33,432 nt of DNA. Source: Planctomycetota bacterium (GTDB lineage Bacteria; Planctomycetota; Phycisphaerae; SM23-33). A program made the translations under genes and the position numbers. Numbering within the stretch: the first letter of the stretch is position 1; every line of letters begins with the position of its first letter. Location of the stretch: NCBI GenBank assembly GCA_024275995.1, contig JAJRYB010000111.1, positions 1-33,432 of the forward strand, in the 5' to 3' direction. Below the pieces are notes generated by a model. The model saw nothing but the letters and a program-made list of their open reading frames with translations. It was not told the origin of the DNA and did no database searches. Positions 22,639 to 31,992 of the stretch are shown piece after piece.

Positions 22639-23820
22639 CTACCGCCCCACAACCGTTTTCTCGGCGATTTTCGCCAGTGCGTCGGCGGCATACTGAACGT
22701 CGTCGTCGGTGGTGAACGGTCCGAAGCTCAGCCGGCACGTTCCTTTCGGGTGCGTGCCGATAGTCTTGTGTGCAAGCGGCGCACAATGCACGCCGGGCCG
22801 CGTACAGATACCGAAGTCCTTCTCGAGCGCCTCCGCCAGTTCGCCCGGGTTCATGCCGTCCACGTTCACGCTGAAGACACCCGCCCTTGCGGCGATATCC
22901 CGCGGGCCGTAGACAGTCAGGTGTTCCACCGCCCCGATCCCGCGGAGGAAAATTTCGCACAGCCGCTCGTCGTGGGCGCGGATGTTCGAAACGCCCTTTT
23001 CCAGAACCCATGCGACGCCCTCGGAAAGCCCCGCCAGGCCGATGGCGTTGTGCGATCCGATCTCGTACTTATCGGGCATGGTCCGCGGCTGGACCGCCTG
23101 CTCGCTTATCGTCCCGGTCCCGCCTTCCTTCATCGTCGCCAGGTGATCTTCCATTCCCTCCCGCACATAGAGCACGCCGGTGCCGAGCGGTCCGAGAAGC
23201 CCCTTGTGACCCGGAAAAGCGACGAAGTCCGCACCGAGCGACTGGACGTCGATTTCCGCATGCCCTACAGACTGGGCTGCGTCAACGAGAAACGGTACTT
23301 CCGCCTCTCGCGCGATCCGGGCAATCTCGCCGATCGGCTGCATCGAGCCGATGACGTTGGATACGTGCACGCAGGCGATGAGCTTCGTTTCACGCCGAAT
23401 CGCTTTGCGCACGTCGTCCGGATCGACAAGTCCCCTCTGCGAATCGCAGTGGATGAACTCTGGGATCAGCCCCATCTGCCCAGCCAGCGCGTTGTAAGGG
23501 CGAAGCACCGAGTTGTGCTCCATCGCGGTGGCGATGGCGTGCGTTCCTTCCGGGGCGGTATTCAGCAGCCCGTGAATCGCGATCGTCAGGGCTTCCGAGC
23601 AGTTCATCGCGAAGACGATCCGCTCGGGACTTTCCGCATTGACGAGCCTGGCGACGCGCTGACGGCAGGAGGCGATTATCCGCTCGCATTCGATTGCCTC
23701 GGCGTAGGCGCCGCGACCGGCCGACGCTCCGCAATCGCGAGCGAACGAAACCATCGCCTCTGTCACCGCGTGGGGCTTGGGAAAGCTTGTAGCCGAGTTG
23801 TCCAGGTACACTCGCCGCAT
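22639..23820 (-). CDS. Cysteine desulfurase family protein
   Basis: 393 aa PLP-dependent class V aminotransferase. The start MRRVYLDNSATSFPKP is typical for the group. The PLP lysine is Lys206 (FPGHKGLLGPLG), the aspartate is in FLVDAAQSVGH, and Cys346 in TRPGVHCAPL matches the reactive cysteine of SufS-like enzymes. It would release sulfur from cysteine for iron-sulfur clusters, fitting the cluster-rich operon next door. An open frame extends 12 codons upstream, but ATG 23820 lies 4 bases after the argD-like stop. Confidence 0.92.
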   Translation of the reverse strand: MRRVYLDNSATSFPKPHAVTEAMVSFARDCGASAGRGAYAEAIECERIIASCRQRVARLVNAESPERIVFAMNCSEALTIAIHGLLNTAPEGTHAIATAMEHNSVLRPYNALAGQMGLIPEFIHCDSQRGLVDPDDVRKAIRRETKLIACVHVSNVIGSMQPIGEIARIAREAEVPFLVDAAQSVGHAEIDVQSLGADFVAFPGHKGLLGPLGTGVLYVREGMEDHLATMKEGGTGTISEQAVQPRTMPDKYEIGSHNAIGLAGLSEGVAWVLEKGVSNIRAHDERLCEIFLRGIGAVEHLTVYGPRDIAARAGVFSVNVDGMNPGELAEALEKDFGICTRPGVHCAPLAHKTIGTHPKGTCRLSFGPFTTDDDVQYAADALAKIAEKTVVGR

Positions 23821-23824
23821 GGGT

Positions 23825-25006
23825 CTACGATACCAGTGCCTCAAGCAGCATCTCAACGCCGCGGCGCAGTTCGTCGTCCGGCGTAATCAGAGGCGGGGCA
23901 AGACGCAGAACGTTGTTCTTGGCGACACAGACGAGCAGGCCTCGATTCCGGCAGGTCGTCATTACGTCTTTCGCCACCTTGGCGTTCTCGTCCAGTTGCA
24001 GGCCTATCATCAGCCCGCTTCCGCGGATATCTTCGATGCAGGCAATATTCGCATCGCGCAACGTCGAGACGATCTCGTCGCCTTTTACCGTCGCACGCTC
24101 AACGAGGCCTTCATCTTCTATGAGTTTCATCGTCGCCGCCCCCGCAGCCGCACATAGCGGATTTCCACCCACGGTGCAGCCGTGCGTTCCCGGTTTCAGC
24201 ACGTCGGCATATTCCGGCGATGCGACGCAAGCGCCGACCGGCAAGCCGCCGCCGATCGCCTTGGCGAGAGTCATTACGTCCGGCTCGATACCGTAATGCT
24301 GGTACGCGAACCACTTTCCCGTCCGCGCGGGGGCTGTCCATACCTCGTCGCAGACCAGAAGCACGCCGCGATCCGTGCAAAGTTTCCGCAGGCCACGCAT
24401 GAAATCCACCGTCGGCACATTCATGCCGCCTTCGCCCTGGATGGGTTCGACGAACACGCCGGCCGTCTCGTCATCGATCGCGTTTTCGACGGTGGAAAGG
24501 TCGCCGTAGTCCACCATCACGTTGCCTGGCAGCATCGGCTCGAAACCTTTCTGGAAATTTTCGGGCGTCAGCGACAGGGAGCCCATCGTCCTGCCGTGGA
24601 AACAATTGCGGAAGCTGATGATCTTGTATTTTCCCTCCCCCGCCGCCAGACGCACCAGCTTAAGGGCTGCCTCGTTCGCCTCTGCCCCGCTGTGGCAGAA
24701 GAACACCTTCCCGCCGAATGCGTTTTCGGTAATCCTGCGGGCAAGCTCCACCTGCGGAGCGTTGGTGAACAGGTTCCCGTGCGAAAGGAGTTGCTCGGCC
24801 TGGTTTTTGACTGCCTCGACAATCGCCGGGTGACAGTGCCCGCAGACTCCCCCGCCGCCGAACCCCGCGAAGAAATCCAGGTACTCGTTTCCGTCGGCGT
24901 CCCAGATGTACACGCCGGTCCCGCGAACCATCGCCAGCTCAAGCCGGCCGTAGTTTTCGATCAGGTACTTCTGCGATTCTTCCACGATCTGCGCATTCGT
25001 AGCCAT
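23825..25006 (-). CDS. argD: Acetylornithine aminotransferase-like (class III)
   Basis: 393 aa, usual for ArgD. PLP-binding features: SGAEANEAALKLVRLA (about 106-121), FHGRTMGSLS (about 136-145), CDEV (Asp220), and the Schiff-base Lys249 (TLAKAIGGGLPVGA). The normally conserved DEVQTGxGRTG reads DEVWTAPARTG here, so substrate specificity may differ. AGGAGAG precedes ATG 25006; a weak promoter (TTGACT at 25085-25080, TAAAAA at 25062-25057, 17-bp gap) lies upstream. First gene of the argD / desulfurase / Crp-Fnr operon. Other arginine genes are not in the window, so another omega-amino acid role is possible. Confidence 0.85.
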   Translation of the reverse strand: MATNAQIVEESQKYLIENYGRLELAMVRGTGVYIWDADGNEYLDFFAGFGGGGVCGHCHPAIVEAVKNQAEQLLSHGNLFTNAPQVELARRITENAFGGKVFFCHSGAEANEAALKLVRLAAGEGKYKIISFRNCFHGRTMGSLSLTPENFQKGFEPMLPGNVMVDYGDLSTVENAIDDETAGVFVEPIQGEGGMNVPTVDFMRGLRKLCTDRGVLLVCDEVWTAPARTGKWFAYQHYGIEPDVMTLAKAIGGGLPVGACVASPEYADVLKPGTHGCTVGGNPLCAAAGAATMKLIEDEGLVERATVKGDEIVSTLRDANIACIEDIRGSGLMIGLQLDENAKVAKDVMTTCRNRGLLVCVAKNNVLRLAPPLITPDDELRRGVEMLLEALVS

Positions 25007-25138
25007 TTTTTATCTCTCCTGGGGCGCGTGTTCCAGCGGCGTCATCGGGAGGGACGTTTTTACCGCCTGCGGCGAAGCGAGTCAAGCTCCCCACCTCACC
25101 CCCGTATGGACGAATTGCGGAAAGTAACAATGAAACCG

Positions 25139-28100
25139 TCACACTCCGACCGGTTCGAGCTGCTCGTCGAGCTTTTTCCCGGCGTCTTCGAAGCGGACGG
25201 AGATGCGTTTCGATACACCCGGTTCCTGCATCGTTACGCCGTACAGAACGTTCGCCATGCTCATGGTCCGCTTGGCGTGCGAGATGATAAGGAACTGGCT
25301 GGTGGGGACGAACTCCGCAAGCAGGCGGTTAAACCGCTCGTTGTTGTTCTCGTCGAGTGCGGCGTCGACCTCGTCCAGCAGGCAGAACGGCGAGGGCCTG
25401 CTCTTGAAGATACTGAACAGCATCGCCAGGGCGGTCATGGTCTTCTCGCCGCCGGACAGGAGCGTCAGGCTGCGAAGCTCCTTTCCGGGCGGTCGCGCGT
25501 AAATCTCGATACCGCTCGATAGAACGTCTTGAGGATCGGTCAGGAAGATATCCGCCTTCCCGCCGCCGAAGAGCTTGCGGAACAGTTCCTGGAAGTTCTT
25601 GCGGATCTTCTCGAACGACGCGAGGAACAGTTCGCGGCTCTGATGGTTGATTTTCCGGATCAGGTCGTTAAGCCCCTTCTGCGAATTTTTCACGTCATCG
25701 AGTTGTGACGAAAGAAACTCGCGCCGCTGTTCCAGCTCTTCCTGCTCAGTGATGGCGTCCAGGTTCACGTTCCCCAGGCGTTCGATCTTCCCGCGCAGCT
25801 CTTCGATTTCGTTCTCGACCGCCTGCCAGTCTCGCTGATCGTCGTGCTCGTACGATTTGTACTGTTCGAGCAGGTCCATGCCCATTTCGTCCGAGGACCG
25901 GCTGAGGAGGTTCTCGATGCGAACGTCGATCTGGCTGAGTTCGATCCGGCAGGAGTTCACCTCGTCGGTAGCCTGTTTCTGACGGGTGCGATTTTCGTTG
26001 AGTTGCTCGCCGATTTTTTCGAGCTTTTCCTTGAGACCCGATCGCGATTCTTCCACCTCGGAAATCTCCCGTCCGAGATCCTGCTGGGCGGCGTACAACC
26101 CGTCGATTTCGGTGCGGGAGGCGTCTATCCCCGCCTGCGCCTCCTGGCTGCGCTTCCGGTTCAGACCTATCTCCTCGCGCCCCGTGGCAAGGTCCTTGCG
26201 CATCTGCTCGCACTGTCGCGACAGGCTAGCAAGGGCATCACGCTGGGCAAGCCGCTTTTCTTCCGCCCCCGCCAGGGCAACCTTCGCTTCCGTCATTTTC
26301 TCGCTCAACTCGCCCTGCCTGTTCCTTGCAGCGGCGATCTTCCGCTCCAGGAGTTCGACCTCCCGCTGACGGGTGACGTTGAGTCGCTCCAACTCGGCGG
26401 CCTTTTCCTTCGCGTCGTGCTCGGCGCGAACCACCCGGTCGATTTGGGCGGCCAGGTCTTCCAGGTCGCTTTCCAGGACGGGCTGCTCCCGTCGAAGAGT
26501 GGAGACCTGCTCGTCGAGCTGCGAGAGGCGGCTTTGCGCCTCGACACGCTCGGTGTTGGCTTCGTATATCGCGGTTCGCAACGATTGGAGAAGCTGATCG
26601 AGATGCTCGTGCTCGCTGCGCGCTTCCTTGCCGAGATGCTGGAGTTCGACGATCTTTTCTTCCAGCCCGCGTTTGACCTCTTCCAGACCGGCCAGTTCGC
26701 TGCGCCTGGTGATTACGCCGGCCGCCTTGCGGGCAGCGCCGAAACGCACGGTTCCGTCCGCCTCGAGCACTTCCCCGTTGAGCGTGACGAACCTGGTTCC
26801 CCTCGGAGCAACTTTCGCCGACGACGACGCGTCTCTCAGCGTCCGGACGACGAATGTTCGACCAAGCACGCGCCACGCCGCCGGAGCGATCCATGCGTCG
26901 AAACGAACCCGATCGATCACGCGCCCAAGCACGTGCGGACAGGCGGAAACGTCCATGTCCACGCAAAGCGGTTCGAGACGGTCCAGGCACATAACCTCGA
27001 CGGCGCCCCTCTCGCCGATGATCTCGTCGAGCTTGTCCTTCGCCGCGGCAAGATCGTCGAATCGCGTGGCGAGAAGCCGCTGATCGGCGCCCGCAAGGGC
27101 TGCTTCCACCACTGGCGCGTGCTCCACGTCGGTATCGAGAAAATCGCCCAGGATTCCGCGAACGCACGGAAGCTGCCCGCTTCGAGATGCCTGGATAACG
27201 TTCCTTACGCCCTCGCCGACGCCTTCGAGGCGTTCGAGCATTTCCCGCAGCGCCTCGGTGCGGCTGATGACTGCGCTGCGTTTCTCACGGGCTTCGGACA
27301 GCCTGAACCGGATATCCTGCTCGCTGTCGAGCAGGCGACGATCGCGCAGGCGAGTTTCCTCCAGCTTCGCCTGCGAGTCGGACAGAACCTCCTGCACGTC
27401 GGATAGCCTGGATTCGACCTTGGCCCGCCGGGTCAGGAGTTCCTCGAGCGAACGGCCGATCTCGCCGGCCCGATCGGACAGGCGGGTCTTCCTACCGTTG
27501 AGGTTCTCGCAGCGAATATTGTTCGCCTGGACTTCGTTGTGAAGCTGCGCCGTCCTGCGAAGCAGGTCGATCGTGCCGGCCTTTTCGTCGGCCAGGGAGG
27601 CGTTCATGTGCGCCAGAGACATTTCACTCGATGCGTGCTCTTCGCGCAGAGACCGGAAGTTTTCCGATAGCGCGGCGATCTGCCGGTCGATTTCGTCCTG
27701 CTCTTTCGTGCGATCGGCGAGTTCCTTTTCGGCCTCGTCAAGCTTGGCTTCGAGCTGCTCGCAGCGTTTTGCCGTTACGGCTGCGTGTTCGCCGAGTTCC
27801 TTCACGCGGGAGGCGAGCATGTCCGCACGCTGCTGGGAGATGATAATTTTCCCACCGATGTCTGCATGGCGAGCCTGGAGGTCTCTCGCGGAGCGCTCCA
27901 GGTCGAGCTGCTCGACCTCCGTGCCGCTTCGCGAATTTTCGAGACGGTCGATCATGGCGGTTATCGAGGTCAATTCGTCGTTGCACGCGTCGAGGCGCTG
28001 CTGCTGCTCCATCCGCTGCTTCGAAAGCTTGAAGTATTGCGCCAGGAAATAAAGCGAACGCTGTTCGTTGAGTCGCTGCGTGTACGTCTGGTAGTTGCGC

Positions 28101-28756
28101 GCCTTTCCGGCCTGGTACTTGATGGAACGCAGGCGCTTGAGCACTTCGCCAAGGATGTCTTCCAGACGCAGGAGGTTCTGCTCGACCCGCTCGAGCCTGC
28201 GAAGGGTTTCCTTCTTGCGGGACTTATACTTGCTGATACCGGCGGCTTCGTCGAATATCGCGCGGCGTTCGTCGTCGGAGGCCTGGAGAAACGCCGAGAC
28301 ACGACCCTGCTCGATCATGCTGTAAGCGTCGCGCCCCAGCCCGGTGTCCATGAACATCTCGCGGACGTCCTTCAGGCGGCAGGGCGTCTTGTTGATCAGG
28401 TAGTCGCTCTGTGAGTTGCGATACAACCGTCGGGTGACGGAAATCGTTGTCCCGTCGGGTTTTTCGCCGTCGATTTCCGGCTGGAGAAACCCGCTGGAGT
28501 TATCGAACACGAGCGTAACCTCGGCCATACCGGACGGTTTCCGCGTGGACGACCCGCTGAAGATCACGTCCATCATCTCGCTTCCGCGGAGGCTCTTGGC
28601 GGATTGCTCCCCCATGACCCATTTGACGGCGTCGACGATGTTGCTCTTACCGCACCCGTTGGGTCCGACAACGCAACTTATACCATCGTCGAAATCAAAT
28701 TCCGTCCGGTCCGCGAAACTCTTGAAGCCCGCAAGTATTAGTTTCTTGAGTTTCAT
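25139..28756 (-). CDS. smc: Chromosome segregation protein SMC
   Basis: 1205 aa, normal for bacterial SMC. Walker A GPNGCGKSNIVDAV (31-44) is followed by VMGEQSAKSLRG. Two long coiled-coil arms flank a hinge at about 515-690 (GQLPCVRGILGDF and following). The signature LSGGEKTMTALAM is at about 1100-1112 and Walker B CLLDEVDAALDENN at about 1129-1142. It forms a ring ATPase organising the chromosome, with ScpA/ScpB not in this window. Start chosen at MKLKKLILAGFKSFAD, the family start, with GGAAG upstream. Confidence 0.98.
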   Translation of the reverse strand: MKLKKLILAGFKSFADRTEFDFDDGISCVVGPNGCGKSNIVDAVKWVMGEQSAKSLRGSEMMDVIFSGSSTRKPSGMAEVTLVFDNSSGFLQPEIDGEKPDGTTISVTRRLYRNSQSDYLINKTPCRLKDVREMFMDTGLGRDAYSMIEQGRVSAFLQASDDERRAIFDEAAGISKYKSRKKETLRRLERVEQNLLRLEDILGEVLKRLRSIKYQAGKARNYQTYTQRLNEQRSLYFLAQYFKLSKQRMEQQQRLDACNDELTSITAMIDRLENSRSGTEVEQLDLERSARDLQARHADIGGKIIISQQRADMLASRVKELGEHAAVTAKRCEQLEAKLDEAEKELADRTKEQDEIDRQIAALSENFRSLREEHASSEMSLAHMNASLADEKAGTIDLLRRTAQLHNEVQANNIRCENLNGRKTRLSDRAGEIGRSLEELLTRRAKVESRLSDVQEVLSDSQAKLEETRLRDRRLLDSEQDIRFRLSEAREKRSAVISRTEALREMLERLEGVGEGVRNVIQASRSGQLPCVRGILGDFLDTDVEHAPVVEAALAGADQRLLATRFDDLAAAKDKLDEIIGERGAVEVMCLDRLEPLCVDMDVSACPHVLGRVIDRVRFDAWIAPAAWRVLGRTFVVRTLRDASSSAKVAPRGTRFVTLNGEVLEADGTVRFGAARKAAGVITRRSELAGLEEVKRGLEEKIVELQHLGKEARSEHEHLDQLLQSLRTAIYEANTERVEAQSRLSQLDEQVSTLRREQPVLESDLEDLAAQIDRVVRAEHDAKEKAAELERLNVTRQREVELLERKIAAARNRQGELSEKMTEAKVALAGAEEKRLAQRDALASLSRQCEQMRKDLATGREEIGLNRKRSQEAQAGIDASRTEIDGLYAAQQDLGREISEVEESRSGLKEKLEKIGEQLNENRTRQKQATDEVNSCRIELSQIDVRIENLLSRSSDEMGMDLLEQYKSYEHDDQRDWQAVENEIEELRGKIERLGNVNLDAITEQEELEQRREFLSSQLDDVKNSQKGLNDLIRKINHQSRELFLASFEKIRKNFQELFRKLFGGGKADIFLTDPQDVLSSGIEIYARPPGKELRSLTLLSGGEKTMTALAMLFSIFKSRPSPFCLLDEVDAALDENNNERFNRLLAEFVPTSQFLIISHAKRTMSMANVLYGVTMQEPGVSKRISVRFEDAGKKLDEQLEPVGV

Positions 28757-28809
28757 GCTTCTGCGTCTTCCTTAACGCCACTAATCGCGCCGTCCTGGCT
28801 GCGACCTGA

Positions 28810-30549
28810 TTACCTGTCCGGCATGTCCGGCCTGCCGATGGATGAAGCCTTTCCGAACATTTTCTGGACATCGGGCAGTTGTTGCAAGACGAACTTTGCC
28901 GGAATATCGCCTTCTTTACACATTTGGGACAAAACGGTGATCACCTGTCCGTAGGTAAGTCCCAGGCCCGCGATTTTCCCCTCGATGGTGCGCTCCGGAC
29001 GCGAACCCAGCGTTTCGACCAGGGTTCGAACGTAATGATCCATGCGGAACGGTTCGCTGACCTTTCCGGAGGCAGGGACCTTGCGGTACGCGACGAGGCG
29101 TTTCTGCCCGCGTGTCGAGCTTATCGTCACCAGGTCGTCCGGAGCGTTGTAGAACACCTCTTGTCGTAGCGACATGTCCCGGCCGAACAGAACAATCCGT
29201 TTGACCTTCATCTGCGTCGCGTAGATAACGTATCCTCGTTTCGAGTCGACCAGGTCCAGCGTGAATCCACCGGAGACGCGGATTCGATAGATCTTACCGG
29301 TATCTCCCCGCCTGGCGAGCGCCTCGTACGCCGCAACGCGGATCAGTTCGTTCTCGTCGTCCAGCAGTTCCCGCAGCACCGGTACGCCCCTCAGCCGACT
29401 CGGGTGCCGGCCCAACTCATGGATGGCTTCGAGCTGCAAGGGCGAATTCGCCTGTTTGGCGAACCGGATCAACACGAAGATCGCCCCGCTATCGCCCAGG
29501 CGAAGCCCCGTTCGCGCGGAATAGTACGATGCGTGATTGTTTTTCGATGTGTACAGGCCCCGGACGATCGGAAGGATCCCTCGTCCCATCGCCTCCCACA
29601 CGAGGGCGAGGTTCTCATGATCGACTCCGGGCAGTTCCATGTGCGTTGCGATTTTTCTGGCGTGCGCTTCGGTGGCGGCGCCTCCCGATGCCAGCGGCAG
29701 GTGCATGACAAGCTTCAGGAAATGCTCGTAATCGTTCCGGTAGTCCGCTGGTATGCTCAGCTCGATAGTCGAGGAGTTCTTGGCGTTGGCGACTTTCCTG
29801 CGAGATGGGAAGCGCGCGTTGATGCGTCGCTGGATCAGGTCGCATCGCGCATAGGCGGGTTTGCGAAGCTGGATGCGAATCAGGCGGGACCTCACGACTT
29901 TCCCGCCTCCGATGATGCGCCCGGCGCGCGCCCTGGCGAGATCGCCCGGTTTACTGACGTCCAGAAACGGGTTCACGAACACCTCGCCCGCCGCCTTGGC
30001 CCAGGCGAAGGTGGGACCTCCGGGTCTGGCGGCGCCGCGCCACGCCATTCGCAGATCCGCAGGCATCAGCACTCCTCCGGCAAGGCTGTTCGTCTGAGTG
30101 TTGGGAAGCGCGGTGACGTACAGGTCGATCTTGCTTCCCACCGGCGCGCCTGGGGGAATAGCGCCTCCCACAAGAACGACGGCTGTGTCAAGATCCTGAA
30201 GCAGGCGCGTCGCCGAGACCGCTTCGGTGCCCTTCCGCCAGGAGCCAACGCCCGCCTTGGCGAATTCCTTCTTCAGATACTTCTCGAGGTGAGGCGGCAC
30301 TTCGCGGGAACCGTTTTTTCCAAGCCCGACCACCAAGCCGTATCCCTGGAGCGGCATGTCCCCGCCGCCGAACAGGCCTGCGTACTGGGCGACCGTTCCG
30401 GCGATGTGAGGCGGGATGACGATCTGATCGGGACGCGGGTTGCGCTCCGCCTGCTTGACCTGGCGATCCCGGATTTCGGCACAGCCGGACAGGACGCACG
30501 CCGCACCCATAATCGCGATTAACCCGCGTGCGGTCTTGATAGAGATCAT
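28810..30549 (-). CDS. Lipoprotein with FlgI-like region and HEAT-like segment
   Basis: 579 aa from ATG 30549 (GAGG upstream; the frame is open 25 codons further, but those are not signal-like). Signal peptide with lipobox LSGC (Cys23), so it is likely anchored in a membrane. Residues about 65-250 resemble the flagellar P-ring protein FlgI: QGYGLVVGLGKNGS, then GSKIDLYVTALPNTQTNSLAGGV (FlgI has a similar GD..D..VS..GDA.SL.GG stretch). A short HEAT-like repeat (LEAIHELGRHPS, VLRELLDDENELIRVAAYEA) lies at about 385-430. No other flagellar gene is near. It may be a repurposed ring or secretin-associated lipoprotein; function unknown. Confidence 0.8.
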   Translation of the reverse strand: MISIKTARGLIAIMGAACVLSGCAEIRDRQVKQAERNPRPDQIVIPPHIAGTVAQYAGLFGGGDMPLQGYGLVVGLGKNGSREVPPHLEKYLKKEFAKAGVGSWRKGTEAVSATRLLQDLDTAVVLVGGAIPPGAPVGSKIDLYVTALPNTQTNSLAGGVLMPADLRMAWRGAARPGGPTFAWAKAAGEVFVNPFLDVSKPGDLARARAGRIIGGGKVVRSRLIRIQLRKPAYARCDLIQRRINARFPSRRKVANAKNSSTIELSIPADYRNDYEHFLKLVMHLPLASGGAATEAHARKIATHMELPGVDHENLALVWEAMGRGILPIVRGLYTSKNNHASYYSARTGLRLGDSGAIFVLIRFAKQANSPLQLEAIHELGRHPSRLRGVPVLRELLDDENELIRVAAYEALARRGDTGKIYRIRVSGGFTLDLVDSKRGYVIYATQMKVKRIVLFGRDMSLRQEVFYNAPDDLVTISSTRGQKRLVAYRKVPASGKVSEPFRMDHYVRTLVETLGSRPERTIEGKIAGLGLTYGQVITVLSQMCKEGDIPAKFVLQQLPDVQKMFGKASSIGRPDMPDR

Positions 30550-30684
30550 GGACTTTGCCTCATGCTGATTATCGGACCTTGCTCCGGCGATGCTTGAGGA
30601 TAAGAGGCCTTTGCGATAACCCACGCGCCTCGACGGCGAAAACGGACGCAGCAGTGGTCAACTCGCCTGCTCGCGACGGCGATA

Positions 30685-31887
30685 TCACTGCGGAACGTAC
30701 TCGCCGAAATAGGGCCTCTCGTCGCCGCCTGCCGGGACAGGCGCCACCGGCTCGCGAGGACTTGTGGCGACCGGAGCGCCCGTCCGTCCCGCGGAAGCTC
30801 GCAGGGTCTCGGTAAGGGGTGGCACGTTAAGCTTTTGCCCGGGCTTGAGCCTGAGCGGATCGACGCCCGGGTTCGCCCTGGCGATAACGGGCCAGTATTT
30901 TCCGTTTTTGTACCGCTTGACCGCTATGTCCCAAAAACCGTTATCGCCCCTCTGTACGACGTAGATATTTCTGGCATCCGGGATCGACGGTGGCACGTCC
31001 CGGCCTGGCGCGACGCGTCGCCCATCCGTCGGCTTGGGAGGAATCTTGAGGCGCTGTCCGGGCCTGAGACTTCGCGGATCGACGCCCGGGTTCGCCCTGG
31101 CGATCAGCGTAAAGTACTTGCCGTCGTTGTAGACCTTCTTGGCGATGCCCCAGAAACCGAGATCGCCCTCCCGCACGACGTAGACGCCACCTCCGGACGG
31201 TTCGACGCCCGGCGTGATCGTGGCGAGGGGGGTTCTCGCCGGGCTGGGCAGCGGTGGAATCACCAGACGCTGTCCCTCGCGAAGACTGTTCGTGTCCGCT
31301 TCGGGGTTCGCCCTGGCGATAAGCGTGAAGTACTTTCCGTCGCCGTAGACATTCTCTGCGATCCCCCAGAAACCCTGATCGCCCGCCTTGACCACGTAAA
31401 CACCCGTTGTCGGCTGGACCGGTTCAGGCCGGTAGACCGGCGATGGTTGCGGCTCGCCAGCCGTATCGACCGTACCCGGCGTGGTTTCTATGGGAGTAAC
31501 TTCCCTGGGACCTTCAGTGGTTCCGGCGCCGGCGACAGCCGTGCCGCCCGCGGTACCGGTGGTGTCCGTAGTGCCGGGTGAAGTTCCGCCGGTGGTTTCC
31601 GGACCTTCAAAACCGACCTCGATGGTGTCGCCGCCGGAGCCCGTAACGGGAATCGGTTCGGTTCCACCCGTTCCGGCCGTTGGACCAGCCCCTCCGGTTC
31701 CGCTGGGGATATCCGGTACGCCTTCGACCTGGTTGTGTTCACCCGGCAGTGGCGTATTGTCCCTGGCGATCTGCTCGTCGCGTGAAGGCGAGTCGGAATC
31801 GCCGCCCCCGGCTGCGATGAAATACACCACTGCCACCAAGATCACGAACAGCCCGACGGCAATGCCTATTTTGAAGTCGCTGCGCAT
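30685..31887 (-). CDS. Membrane-anchored protein with three LysM domains
   Basis: 400 aa. One transmembrane segment near the N-terminus (about 7-26), a Gly/Thr/Pro-rich linker (about 40-160), and three LysM-like repeats at about 163-212, 235-284 and 308-357, each with YVV..GD.GFW.IA, IARANP..D and L.PGQ.L..PP. LysM domains bind peptidoglycan or similar glycans, so this probably tethers the membrane to the cell wall. ATG 31887 has GAGGAGCG upstream. The repeats are much more alike to each other than is usual, suggesting recent internal duplication. Confidence 0.9.
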   Translation of the reverse strand: MRSDFKIGIAVGLFVILVAVVYFIAAGGGDSDSPSRDEQIARDNTPLPGEHNQVEGVPDIPSGTGGAGPTAGTGGTEPIPVTGSGGDTIEVGFEGPETTGGTSPGTTDTTGTAGGTAVAGAGTTEGPREVTPIETTPGTVDTAGEPQPSPVYRPEPVQPTTGVYVVKAGDQGFWGIAENVYGDGKYFTLIARANPEADTNSLREGQRLVIPPLPSPARTPLATITPGVEPSGGGVYVVREGDLGFWGIAKKVYNDGKYFTLIARANPGVDPRSLRPGQRLKIPPKPTDGRRVAPGRDVPPSIPDARNIYVVQRGDNGFWDIAVKRYKNGKYWPVIARANPGVDPLRLKPGQKLNVPPLTETLRASAGRTGAPVATSPREPVAPVPAGGDERPYFGEYVPQ

Positions 31888-31938
31888 GATAGTCGCTCCT
31901 CGTGCACCTGCTGCGGTAAAGGCGGTGTGCCTCTCTTT

Positions 31939-31968
31939 TATATACGCGCGCGGGGGCTGAATTCGCAA
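31939..31968 (-). promoter_or_regulatory. Probable promoter of the LysM gene
   Basis: On the minus strand TTGCGA (31968-31963) and TATATA (31944-31939) are 18 bp apart, about 50 bases before the ATG of the LysM gene and after the ackA stop. Confidence 0.45.
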
Positions 31969-31992
31969 CCCAATTTTGCTTTCGTGGAAGAA

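Noticed and set aside
22564-23886. 440-aa plus-strand frame
   Set aside because: It is antisense to the cysteine desulfurase, which is clearly conserved; the frame arises from GC-rich codon bias.
24182-25522. 446-aa plus-strand frame spanning argD and the end of smc
   Set aside because: It is antisense to two conserved genes.
25844-27406. 520-aa plus-strand frame
   Set aside because: It is antisense to the coiled-coil arms of smc and has no recognisable domain.
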